DNA of 6,323 nucleotides from Fimenecus sp045594645 (GTDB lineage Bacteria > Bacillota > Clostridia > Oscillospirales > Acutalibacteraceae): the NCBI GenBank assembly GCA_045594645.1, contig JAZNYY010000077.1, positions 1-6,323 of the forward strand. Reading direction: 5' to 3'. This document shows positions 1 to 4,939 of this stretch, in pieces. Below the pieces are notes generated by a model, which was given only the letters and a program-made list of their open reading frames with translations, had not been told where the DNA came from and made no database searches. Made by a program: the position numbers and the translations under genes. Position 1 is the first letter of the stretch. The number at the start of each line of letters is the position of its first letter.

Positions 1-204
1 AATAACTGTAGCCAAAACTGATAACGCTGATGGAATTGTAAAAACCGCACTTGATGTAACTGCGTCGCGCAACTTTTTCTTATCAATGCCTAATTTCTGA
101 CCTTGTTTCCACGCTTTAACAAGGAAGAAAACAGACTGTGCAAGAACGAAAAGAATTACGCCACCTGCAATCAAGTACAAACCTGTACTTTCTTTAAAGT
201 CCAT
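1..204 (-). CDS. Membrane protein, probable DUF5058 family (N-terminal part, runs off the window)
   Basis: Sixty-eight codons are visible, reading leftward from an ATG at 204-202, and the frame stays open to the window edge. The protein begins MDFKESTGLYLIAGGVILF. A hydrophobic segment spans about residues 8-29, followed by a basic, charged stretch (about 30-47, with KAWKQG and DKKK) and the start of a second hydrophobic segment (about 50-68). This is a multi-pass membrane layout with a positively charged loop, probably cytoplasmic. The start is supported by AGGAGAT at 217-211, six bases upstream. From memory the N-terminus matches the DUF5058 family, six-or-so-helix proteins of about 240 residues with no established function; some act like transporters by context only. 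The family call is recognition, not a search. It is transcribed divergently from the SH3b gene. Confidence 0.7.
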   Translation of the reverse strand, partial: MDFKESTGLYLIAGGVILFVLAQSVFFLVKAWKQGQKLGIDKKKLRDAVTSSAVFTIPSALSVLATVI

Positions 205-210
205 ATCTTC

Positions 211-217
211 ATCTCCT
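211..217 (-). promoter_or_regulatory. Ribosome binding site of the leftward membrane-protein gene
   Basis: AGGAGAT on the minus strand lies six bases before the ATG at 204-202. It decides the start of the partial gene. No convincing minus-strand promoter was found in the AT-rich DNA upstream. Confidence 0.7.
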
Positions 218-269
218 AAAATAATATGTGTATATTAAAGCACTTTTCCACGCTAAAATCAATAATAAT

Positions 270-297
270 TTTGCACTTTGCATTTTGGATTTTGCAT
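270..297. repeat. Four tandem heptamers, TTTGCAY type
   Basis: Four head-to-tail seven-base units: TTTGCAC (270-276), TTTGCAT (277-283), TTTGGAT (284-290) and TTTGCAT (291-297). The third has one mismatch. An 18-base stretch containing the first two units (267-284) recurs exactly, inverted, at 6251-6268. Such heptameric short tandem repeats are found in intergenic DNA and can vary in copy number. The repeat lies between the divergent genes and just upstream of the rightward promoter. Confidence 0.65.
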
Positions 298-314
298 TTA
301 CATTATTTGGAGTA

Positions 315-343
315 TTAACAAGTGCCCCCACCTCTGTTAAAAT
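315..343 (+). promoter_or_regulatory. Sigma-A-type promoter for the SH3b/C39 gene
   Basis: A -35 box TTAACA (315-320) is followed by a 17-base spacer and a -10 box TAAAAT (338-343), with a TGT extended -10 at 335-337. Transcription would start near 350, about 40 bases before the ATG. A perfect palindrome, GCATATATGC (351-360), sits at the predicted start of the transcript and could be an operator, though it is short and AT-rich. Confidence 0.55.
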
Positions 344-390
344 TATGCGTGCATATATGCTATTTCAATTTGATTTAACGAGGTGAAGAT

Positions 391-1353
391 ATGAAAAAAT
401 TTATGTCATTCATATTAGCATTAATATTGATTTTAGTTGCATTATCAATTCCGACCGTTGCAGCAACAACAAGCAGTAAAGCAGGTACGGTTTCAATCAC
501 AAGTGGCAGACTTAATGTGCGAAGCTCTGCTTCTACATCGGGCACGGTTGTTTCATCACTTGCAAAAGGCAGTTATGTAACTCTTATGTCAAAATCGGGC
601 AACTGGTGGAAGGTTGAATACGCTGACGGCAAATATGGTTATTGCCACGCAGATTATATCAAAACCGCAAACGGCACGCCTGCAACCGTGAAAATCTCAT
701 CGGGCAGTCTTAATGTGCGAAGCAGTGCGGGCACATCATACTCAAAAATCGCAAGTCTTTACAAGGACGATGTTGTAATTGAGCTTTCAAAATCAGGCAA
801 TTGGAGTAAAATTCTATTTAACGGCACAAAAACGGGATATGTGAGCTCACAATATTTATCGACTTCAAGCGCATCAACATATTCAAAGGTCGCTTTGAGT
901 GTACCAAGCTTTAAGCAAACCGACAGCCGTTGGGCAAATGTGAAAATCGGTAGTTCGGGCAAGACGATTGCACAAATCGGTTGTGCCACAACTGCCATTG
1001 CAATGATGGAGTCATACCGTACAGGTACTACAATTTACCCCGACGCAATGTCGAAGAAGCTTTCTTATTCTTCATCGGGCAATGTTTACTGGCCATCAAA
1101 CTATAAGGTAGTAACAAGCAGTTCGGGATATCTGAGCGGTATTTATAATCAATTGAAGAACGGCAAGCCCATACTTTTCGGTGCGAAAAAATCTTCGGGC
1201 ACACAGCATTGGGTTGTAATTACGGGTTACACAGGTGGCAATTCACTCACCGCATCGGGCTTTACAATTAACGACCCGGGCTCAAAATCGCGGACAACAC
1301 TTCAGCATCTTCTCAACGAATACCCAACATTCTATAAATATTTTTATTATTAA
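391..1353 (+). CDS. Secreted protein with two SH3b domains and a C39-like cysteine peptidase domain
   Basis: A 320-residue exported protein, probably acting at or outside the cell wall. Residues 1-25 form a typical signal peptide: basic MKKF, a long hydrophobic core, and a likely cleavage after TVAA. Two bacterial SH3 domains follow (about 31-92 and 97-157). Each carries the signature LNVRSSA (41-47 and 108-114) and an SGNW turn; such domains commonly bind peptidoglycan or peptides. The C-terminal part (about 168-320) resembles the C39-like peptidase family (Peptidase_C39_2 type): it opens with a PSFKQTDSRW motif, has the probable nucleophile C198 in IGCATTA, H273 in TQHWVVITGY, and D295 in INDPGS. 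The catalytic set is therefore complete by eye. The start is fixed by GAGGTGA at 380-386. The gene appears monocistronic. Role is inferred as wall-associated cysteine peptidase or amidase; the substrate is unknown. Confidence 0.88.
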   Translation: MKKFMSFILALILILVALSIPTVAATTSSKAGTVSITSGRLNVRSSASTSGTVVSSLAKGSYVTLMSKSGNWWKVEYADGKYGYCHADYIKTANGTPATVKISSGSLNVRSSAGTSYSKIASLYKDDVVIELSKSGNWSKILFNGTKTGYVSSQYLSTSSASTYSKVALSVPSFKQTDSRWANVKIGSSGKTIAQIGCATTAIAMMESYRTGTTIYPDAMSKKLSYSSSGNVYWPSNYKVVTSSSGYLSGIYNQLKNGKPILFGAKKSSGTQHWVVITGYTGGNSLTASGFTINDPGSKSRTTLQHLLNEYPTFYKYFYY

Positions 1354-1366
1354 TAAAACTTTTTGA

Positions 1367-1387
1367 AAAAACTTGCACAAAGTTTTT
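1367..1387 (+). terminator. Possible weak terminator after the SH3b/C39 gene
   Basis: AAAAACTT (1367-1374) can pair with AAGTTTTT (1380-1387) around a GCACA loop, 14 bases after the stop codon. The stem is almost all A-T and the T run forms part of the stem, so it may be weak or absent. No better terminator for the gene was seen before 1575. Confidence 0.3.
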
Positions 1388-1570
1388 GATGAAAAAGTTA
1401 AAAAACAACTGATTTTCAAGTTAATTCGACGAAAAAAATAAGATTTATTTGTAAAATTTGCACAAAAGTGAACTTTGCACAAAAATAGTTTTTTGCAAAC
1501 CGTCAACAAATGACTGCAAATAGTTGTTTGTGCAATTTTCACAAATATTTAATAATTTTGTTGTGCAAAA
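1373..1570. repeat. Cluster of TTGCACAA / TTGTGCAA boxes, partly an imperfect inverted repeat
   Basis: The octamer TTGCACAA occurs at 1373-1380, 1458-1465 and 1475-1482. Its reverse complement TTGTGCAA occurs at 1528-1535 and 1561-1568. The 1475-1483 and 1527-1535 copies form nine perfect pairs, with a further inner pairing TTTGCA/TGCAAA (1492-1497 and 1515-1520), so 1475-1535 could fold as a hairpin. The last copy ends seven bases before the -35 box of the small-RNA promoter. They could be regulator sites or relics of a dispersed repeat: the related heptamer TTTGCAC also occurs near both window ends. Nothing else that looks like a gene was seen in 1354-1574. Confidence 0.45.
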
Positions 1571-1574
1571 ACAC

Positions 1575-1603
1575 TTGACTTTTTCGTTTTGTAGTGGTAT
1601 CAT
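1575..1603 (+). promoter_or_regulatory. Sigma-A-type promoter for a small RNA
   Basis: TTGACT (-35, 1575-1580), a 17-base spacer and TATCAT (-10, 1598-1603) with a TGG extended -10 at 1595-1597. Predicted transcription start is about 1610. No open reading frame with a ribosome binding site follows before the terminator at 1814-1844, which points to a non-coding transcript. Confidence 0.7.
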
Positions 1604-1609
1604 ATAGCC

Positions 1610-1844
1610 ACAACAGAAGAGAAAGCGAAATTAGTTGTCCATAATTTCTGTGCGGTAGGTTTTTTCCAATCCCCAACAAATTTTCCCTTTCCTTTTTCAT
1701 AAAGTATAACACCAATCCCTATTTTTCCTCCCGCACAGAAGTTATTTATATATAGACTTGATTTTCAAGTCGCCTAAATAAGTTCATAATAATTTTTCTC
1801 ATAAATAAAAGCTCCGCTGCACAATATGTGTGGCGGTTCTTTTT
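1610..1844 (+). ncRNA. Candidate structured small RNA with a C/U-rich loop
   Basis: A promoter and an intrinsic terminator bracket about 235 nt without a plausible coding frame. The main element is a 15-bp helix, 1641-1655 with 1731-1745, with a single G-U pair (core TTCTGTGCGG with CCGCACAGAA). It encloses a 75-nt region (1656-1730) with only three G residues and about 71 percent pyrimidine. The loop carries TCCC at 1670-1673, 1684-1687 and 1716-1719, and CCTCCC at 1727-1732 overlaps the helix. Other possible pairings are a small hairpin GACTTG/CAAGTC (1755-1760, 1766-1771), a bulged AT-rich closing helix (1619-1633 with 1790-1800), and a competing hairpin GAAATTA/TAATTTC (1627-1633, 1642-1648). 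C-rich unpaired loops in Firmicute small RNAs often pair with Shine-Dalgarno sequences; that role here is inference. The layout of closing stem, side hairpin and long inner helix also recalls 6S RNA, but the large unpaired apex is not typical. I do not recognise a named RNA family. Confidence 0.6.
1814..1844 (+). terminator. Intrinsic terminator of the small RNA
   Basis: CCGCTGCAC (1814-1822) pairs with GTGTGGCGG (1828-1836) over nine positions, including two G-U pairs, around an AATAT loop. It is followed directly by TTCTTTTT (1837-1844). It lies upstream of the separate promoter for the alcohol dehydrogenase gene, so it most likely ends an independent transcript. Confidence 0.75.
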
Positions 1845-1872
1845 ACGGTGTATGCAATCCCCCGCTCTACAC

Positions 1873-1901
1873 TTGCAATACATTTCACTTAATGTTAAAA
1901 T
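1873..1901 (+). promoter_or_regulatory. Probable promoter of the iron-containing alcohol dehydrogenase gene
   Basis: TTGCAA (-35, 1873-1878), a 17-base spacer and TAAAAT (-10, 1896-1901) with a TGT extended -10 at 1893-1895. The -10 region TGTTAAAAT is identical to that of the SH3b/C39 gene. Transcription would begin near 1908, giving a very short leader of about 15 bases that still contains the ribosome binding site AAAGGA (1909-1914). Confidence 0.45.
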
Positions 1902-1922
1902 ACTCACGAAAGGACTGATTTT

Positions 1923-3032
1923 ATGAACTACGATTTCAGTTTTTATATGCCCGTGAATATTATAGGCGGTAAAAATGCAGTTTTGAACAACTCACAGATT
2001 ATTTCATCTTTGGGCAAAAAATGTTTAATAATTTGCGGAAAAACCTCTGCAAAGAAAAGCGGTGCACTTCAAGATGTTATTTCTGTATTAGAAAAAGAAA
2101 ATATTGAATACAAAATATTTGATGAGATTACCGAAAATCCGTTAACTGTTGATTGCTGTCGCGGTGGTAAGCTCGCACGCGAATTCGGTGCTGACTTTAT
2201 TATAGGCATCGGCGGTGGCTCACCTCTTGACGCTTCAAAGGCAGTTTGTGTTTATGCCACAAACCAGCATATAATTGATGACGGAATATATACAGAAAAT
2301 GTTGAAAATCTTCCTCTGCCACTAATTGTAATAGGCACAACTGCAGGTACGGGCAGTGAGGTTTCGGGTGTTTCGGTGCTCACCCGTAAAGACGGCAGAA
2401 AGCAAAGCGTCGGCGGTAAGAATTATTACGCCCGTTATGCTCTTACAGACCCCAAATACACATATTCTGTTCCATTCAGAACAACTGTTTCAACTGCACT
2501 TGACGCCTTGGCTCACGCGGTAGAGTCAATGTTTTCACCAAGAGCAGATTTTCTCTCAAAGCAGTTTTCACTGATTTCTGTAAAAATGCTTTATCCGTTA
2601 CTTGAAAAAATGCAGAAAACAAACGAATTACCAGACGAAAGCGACCGCGATACATTATACTATGCCTCACTTTACGCGGGATTTGCACTCAACAAAGGCG
2701 GTACAGGATTCCCGCACGGTATGGGATATGCGCTGACTGAAGATTACGGAGTTCCTCACGGACTTGCTTGTGCGGTATTTCTTCCGCAGTATATCAAAGA
2801 GGCTCAAAAAGCAGACCCCGAGCTTTGCAACGAATTATTTGAGGCTATGGGCACAGAATTCAATTCCCTTGAAAGCTTGTTTTCTTATTTCTGCACCTTT
2901 GATTTCAAGATTTTCGAAGAAAATATAAAGGAATATGAAAAAAGATGGGAAACTCTTAAAAACTTTAAGAACTCCCCCACCGACTTTAACAACCTTGATG
3001 CAGGAAATTTAGTAAGAAAATTGTTTTCATAA
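1923..3032 (+). CDS. Iron-containing (group III) alcohol dehydrogenase
   Basis: A 369-residue cytoplasmic oxidoreductase that should interconvert an alcohol and an aldehyde or ketone with NAD(P)H and a divalent metal, usually iron. The N-terminal nucleotide-binding half (about 1-185) has the family motif GGGSPLDASKA (97-107) and TTAGTGSEVS (139-148). The metal-binding half has D194 and H198 in ALDALAHAVES, H265 in FPHGMGYA and H279 in GVPHG, the four ligands seen in FucO-type enzymes, so it should be active. The start follows AAAGGA (1909-1914) at a good distance. It is a little shorter than the usual 380-390 residues; the last 60 residues look diverged, rich in charged and aromatic residues, without the typical C-terminal helical motif. 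It has its own probable promoter and terminator, so it appears monocistronic. Substrate is unknown; family members reduce lactaldehyde, butyraldehyde, phosphono- or sulfoacetaldehyde, and others. Confidence 0.9.
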   Translation: MNYDFSFYMPVNIIGGKNAVLNNSQIISSLGKKCLIICGKTSAKKSGALQDVISVLEKENIEYKIFDEITENPLTVDCCRGGKLAREFGADFIIGIGGGSPLDASKAVCVYATNQHIIDDGIYTENVENLPLPLIVIGTTAGTGSEVSGVSVLTRKDGRKQSVGGKNYYARYALTDPKYTYSVPFRTTVSTALDALAHAVESMFSPRADFLSKQFSLISVKMLYPLLEKMQKTNELPDESDRDTLYYASLYAGFALNKGGTGFPHGMGYALTEDYGVPHGLACAVFLPQYIKEAQKADPELCNELFEAMGTEFNSLESLFSYFCTFDFKIFEENIKEYEKRWETLKNFKNSPTDFNNLDAGNLVRKLFS

Positions 3033-3037
3033 TGGCG

Positions 3038-3058
3038 TTTAGATGTTTTTTGTCTAAA
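3038..3058. repeat. TTTAGA...TCTAAA hairpin repeat, copy 1
   Basis: Inverted arms TTTAGA (3038-3043) and TCTAAA (3053-3058) surround the nine-base loop TGTTTTTTG. The whole 21-base element recurs exactly at 3174-3194. This copy begins six bases after the stop codon of the alcohol dehydrogenase gene. It could be a mRNA 3' hairpin, an operator half of a pair, or a small dispersed repeat. Confidence 0.6.
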
Positions 3059-3097
3059 AATCCATTTAAACTCGAAAATTCTATACTTTAGTGAAAA

Positions 3098-3147
3098 AAC
3101 TGCTCTTTTACTTGTATAAACCTTACAAAAAGAGCAGTTGTTTTTTA
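3098..3147 (+). terminator. Intrinsic terminator of the alcohol dehydrogenase gene
   Basis: AACTGCTCTTTT (3098-3109) pairs perfectly over 12 bp with AAAAGAGCAGTT (3128-3139), with an 18-base loop, followed by G and a run of T (3141-3146). It is preceded by an A run, so it may also act in the other direction. It separates this gene from the aminotransferase unit. Confidence 0.8.
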
Positions 3148-3170
3148 ACATAAAATGAACGCGCATAAAT

Positions 3171-3197
3171 GCATTTAGATGTTTTTTGTCTAAATGC
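3171..3197. repeat. TTTAGA...TCTAAA hairpin repeat, copy 2 (longer arms)
   Basis: This copy has 9-bp perfect arms, GCATTTAGA (3171-3179) and TCTAAATGC (3189-3197), around the same TGTTTTTTG loop as copy 1. It lies 75 bases upstream of the -35 box of the aminotransferase promoter. Exact conservation of the loop argues against two independent random hairpins. Confidence 0.6.
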
Positions 3198-3272
3198 CCC
3201 TTTATTTTAAGCCACTTTTCATATTGTAGTCAATAATTATCTATTTGTGATTTACAACAATAAAAATTTTAT

Positions 3273-3300
3273 TTGACATACAAGAAAATAATGGTATAAT
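3273..3300 (+). promoter_or_regulatory. Near-consensus sigma-A promoter of the aminotransferase-aldolase unit
   Basis: Perfect TTGACA (3273-3278), a 16-base spacer and perfect TATAAT (3295-3300) with a TGG extended -10 (3292-3294). The predicted start is about 3307. This is the strongest promoter in the window. The upstream AT-rich run (TAAAAATTTTATT) could act as an UP element. It shows that the in-frame ATG at 3305 cannot be the translation start, because it lies at or before the start of the transcript. Confidence 0.85.
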
Positions 3301-3313
3301 TAGTATGAATGAT

Positions 3314-3345
3314 AATCCGCTCCTATGCGGATTTGAGTATTTTTT
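3314..3345 (+). promoter_or_regulatory. 5'-end leader hairpin followed by a T run
   Basis: AATCCGC (3314-3320) pairs perfectly with GCGGATT (3327-3333) around TCCTAT, about seven bases after the predicted transcript start, and a six-T run follows at 3340-3345 after a six-base gap. It could protect the mRNA 5' end, as known for some stable Firmicute messages, or be a poor attenuator. TCCT (3345-3348) can also pair with AGGA of the ribosome binding site (3353-3356). Confidence 0.45.
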
Positions 3346-3352
3346 CCTAATC

Positions 3353-3358
3353 AGGAGG
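3353..3358 (+). promoter_or_regulatory. Ribosome binding site that sets the aminotransferase start
   Basis: AGGAGG, nine bases before the ATG at 3368, is a full-strength Shine-Dalgarno sequence. It excludes the 21-codon-longer reading that begins at 3305. Confidence 0.85.
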
Positions 3359-3367
3359 GTAATTTTA

Positions 3368-4858
3368 ATGGCAGACACAAGATTCGCAATTGCAAATTAT
3401 CATGACGCTGCAGCTATTAACAGACAGCTCGACGACCTTATCAGCAAACCGATTTATACAATCAAGGCTGAAAAGCTTAAGGAGTACGAAGAAGAGTACT
3501 ACGGCAAAAAGTGTGTAAAATCAAAGGCTATGGTTGACGAAGCTCGTCAGATTATTCCCGGCGGCGTTCAGCACAACCTTGCTTTCAACTATCCCTTCCC
3601 CCTTGCATTCGCAAAGGCTGAGGGCGCATATCTTTATGATGTTGACGGCAACAAATATTTCGACTTCCTTCAGGCAGGCGGACCTACAGTTTTAGGTTCA
3701 AACCCCAAGGTAGTTCGCGACCAGGTTATCGACCTTCTTAATACTTGTGGTCCTTCAACAGGTCTTTTCCACGAATTTGAATACAAGCTTGCTAAAAAGA
3801 TTTCTGGCAGCGTTGAAACAGTTCAGATGTTCCGTATGCAGGGTTCAGGTACTGAAGCTTGTATGACAGCAGTTCGTGTTGCTCGTCTTGCAACAGGCAA
3901 GAAGAACATTCTTAAAATGGGTGGCGCATACCACGGTTGGTCAGACCAGCTCGGTTACGGTATCCGTGTTCCCGGTTCAAAGTTCACACAGGCAAGCGGT
4001 GTTCCGCTTTACCTCTTCAAGCACACTCAGGAATTCTTCCCCGGTGACCTTGATGACCTTGAAAGAAAGCTTCGCGCTAATGTTCTTCGTGGCGGTACAG
4101 CAGCAGTGTTCATTGAGCCTATCGGTCCTGAAAGTGGTACAACTCCCGTAAGCTATGACTTCAACAAGGGCGTTGAAAGACTTTGCCGTAAATATGGCGC
4201 ACTTCTCATTTTTGATGAGGTTGTTACAGGTTTCCGTATCGGTATGGCAGGTGCTCAGGGTTACTACGGTGTTTCTCCTGACCTTACAATCTTCGGTAAG
4301 GTAATCGCCGGCGGATACCCCGGTGCAGGCGGTGTCGGCGGCAAGAAAGAATATATGAAGTACCTCGGTGCAGGTCTTGATGATTCAGGTATGAAGATTA
4401 AGAAGGCATTCACAGGCGGTACAATGACAGCTAACCCACTTTCATGCTGTGCAGGCTACTTCACTCTTGAAGAAATCGACAAGACTAATGCTTGCCAGAA
4501 GGCTGGCGAAATGGGCGACAGACTTACAACAGGTCTTCAGGAGCTTATTGCTAAGCACGGTCTTCCATTCGTAGCATGGAACGAAGGTTCAGTTTGCCAC
4601 CTTGAAACAGTTGGTACAATGCACTATGTTGTTGACTGGAAGCGTCCTTGGACCATCCCCGGAGTTCTTTCTGCTACATCAGAGAGAAAGAAAGAGATGC
4701 AGTATATGGGTGCTGCTTATATGGCAGAGGGTCTTGTTACTCTTGCAGGCAGCCGTCTCTACACATCAGCTGCTTATACTCCTAAGATGATTGACCAGGC
4801 ACTTCAGTGCTTCGACAAGGTATTCGAGAATGTTGCAGTTAAACCTGCTACAAAATAA
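3368..4858 (+). CDS. Class-III PLP aminotransferase, glutamate-1-semialdehyde aminomutase-like
   Basis: A 496-residue cytoplasmic pyridoxal-phosphate enzyme expected to move an amino group between an amine and a carbonyl, or within one molecule. Visible class-III landmarks: PGGVQHN (64-70), like PGGVNS of GSA aminomutase; DVDGNKYFDF (91-100); phosphate-binding GSGTEA (159-164); the cofactor-stacking AYHGW (187-191); IEP (249-251); FDEVVTGFR (282-290) with D283 for the pyridine nitrogen; the Schiff-base lysine K311 in FGKVIAGGYP; and FTGGTMTANPL (348-358). The active site therefore looks intact. It is about 70 residues longer than GSA aminomutase, mostly from a charged N-terminal extension of about 50 residues plus extra sequence around 425-450. 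No tetrapyrrole genes are nearby, so HemL is unlikely. It shares a transcript with the class II aldolase downstream. A strong promoter, strong ribosome site and regular codon choice suggest high expression. Related class-III enzymes include racemases and lyases, so the reaction is open. Confidence 0.85.
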   Translation: MADTRFAIANYHDAAAINRQLDDLISKPIYTIKAEKLKEYEEEYYGKKCVKSKAMVDEARQIIPGGVQHNLAFNYPFPLAFAKAEGAYLYDVDGNKYFDFLQAGGPTVLGSNPKVVRDQVIDLLNTCGPSTGLFHEFEYKLAKKISGSVETVQMFRMQGSGTEACMTAVRVARLATGKKNILKMGGAYHGWSDQLGYGIRVPGSKFTQASGVPLYLFKHTQEFFPGDLDDLERKLRANVLRGGTAAVFIEPIGPESGTTPVSYDFNKGVERLCRKYGALLIFDEVVTGFRIGMAGAQGYYGVSPDLTIFGKVIAGGYPGAGGVGGKKEYMKYLGAGLDDSGMKIKKAFTGGTMTANPLSCCAGYFTLEEIDKTNACQKAGEMGDRLTTGLQELIAKHGLPFVAWNEGSVCHLETVGTMHYVVDWKRPWTIPGVLSATSERKKEMQYMGAAYMAEGLVTLAGSRLYTSAAYTPKMIDQALQCFDKVFENVAVKPATK

Positions 4859-4873
4859 TTCTTAATTTATTCG

Positions 4874-4904
4874 GGTGGATGAATTCATCTTCATCCACCT
4901 TTTT
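4874..4904 (+). terminator. Terminator-like hairpin between the aminotransferase and aldolase genes
   Basis: GGTGGATGAA (4874-4883) pairs perfectly over 10 bp with TTCATCCACC (4890-4899) around TTCATC and is followed by five T (4900-4904). It starts 15 bases after the stop codon. With no clear promoter in the 35 bases before the next gene, it probably acts as a partial terminator or mRNA 3'-end stabiliser inside the transcription unit. Confidence 0.75.
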
Positions 4905-4927
4905 AACCTAATAATACCCTATTAAAT

Positions 4928-4934
4928 GAGGTGA
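4928..4934 (+). promoter_or_regulatory. Ribosome binding site that sets the aldolase start
   Basis: GAGGTGA lies five bases before the ATG at 4940. An in-frame GTG at 4931 falls inside this Shine-Dalgarno sequence and is therefore not the start. The same GAGGTGA is used by the SH3b/C39 gene. Confidence 0.85.
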
Positions 4935-4939
4935 AAATT

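Noticed and set aside
351..360. Palindrome GCATATATGC as an operator
   Set aside because: It is well placed at the predicted transcription start, but only ten AT-rich bases long and unique in the window, so it was kept as a remark only.
1282..1542. Minus-strand reading frame of 86 codons
   Set aside because: It overlaps the end of the SH3b/C39 gene and the AT-rich repeat region, has no ribosome binding site and a low-complexity, cysteine- and lysine-rich product without recognisable domains.
1410..1770. Twelve-base repeat TGATTTTCAAGT at 1410-1421 and 1759-1770
   Set aside because: Short and AT-rich; the second copy is explained as part of a small RNA hairpin and the first shows no related structure.
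1610..1844. Firm assignment as 6S RNA
   Set aside because: The closing stem is AT-rich and bulged, and the apex is a large unpaired pyrimidine region rather than a long interrupted helix; a covariance-model search would decide.
1610..1922. Riboswitch or attenuator controlling the alcohol dehydrogenase gene
   Set aside because: A separate promoter fits at 1873-1901 downstream of the terminator, and no known aptamer motif was recognised. Not excluded, but an independent small RNA explains the layout better.
2885..3166. Minus-strand reading frame of 93 codons
   Set aside because: It runs through the intrinsic terminator and into the alcohol dehydrogenase gene; the composition is that of an antisense shadow.
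3305..3367. In-frame upstream ATG that would lengthen the aminotransferase by 21 residues
   Set aside because: The ATG lies at the predicted transcription start of a perfect promoter and has no ribosome binding site, while AGGAGG is correctly spaced before the ATG at 3368. The extra residues would encode the leader hairpin.
3368..4858. Naming the aminotransferase hemL
   Set aside because: It has the class-III motifs but is about 70 residues too long, carries an N-terminal extension, and sits beside an aldolase rather than tetrapyrrole genes.
4931..4939. GTG start for the aldolase
   Set aside because: The GTG is part of the GAGGTGA ribosome binding site; the ATG at 4940 is correctly spaced from it.
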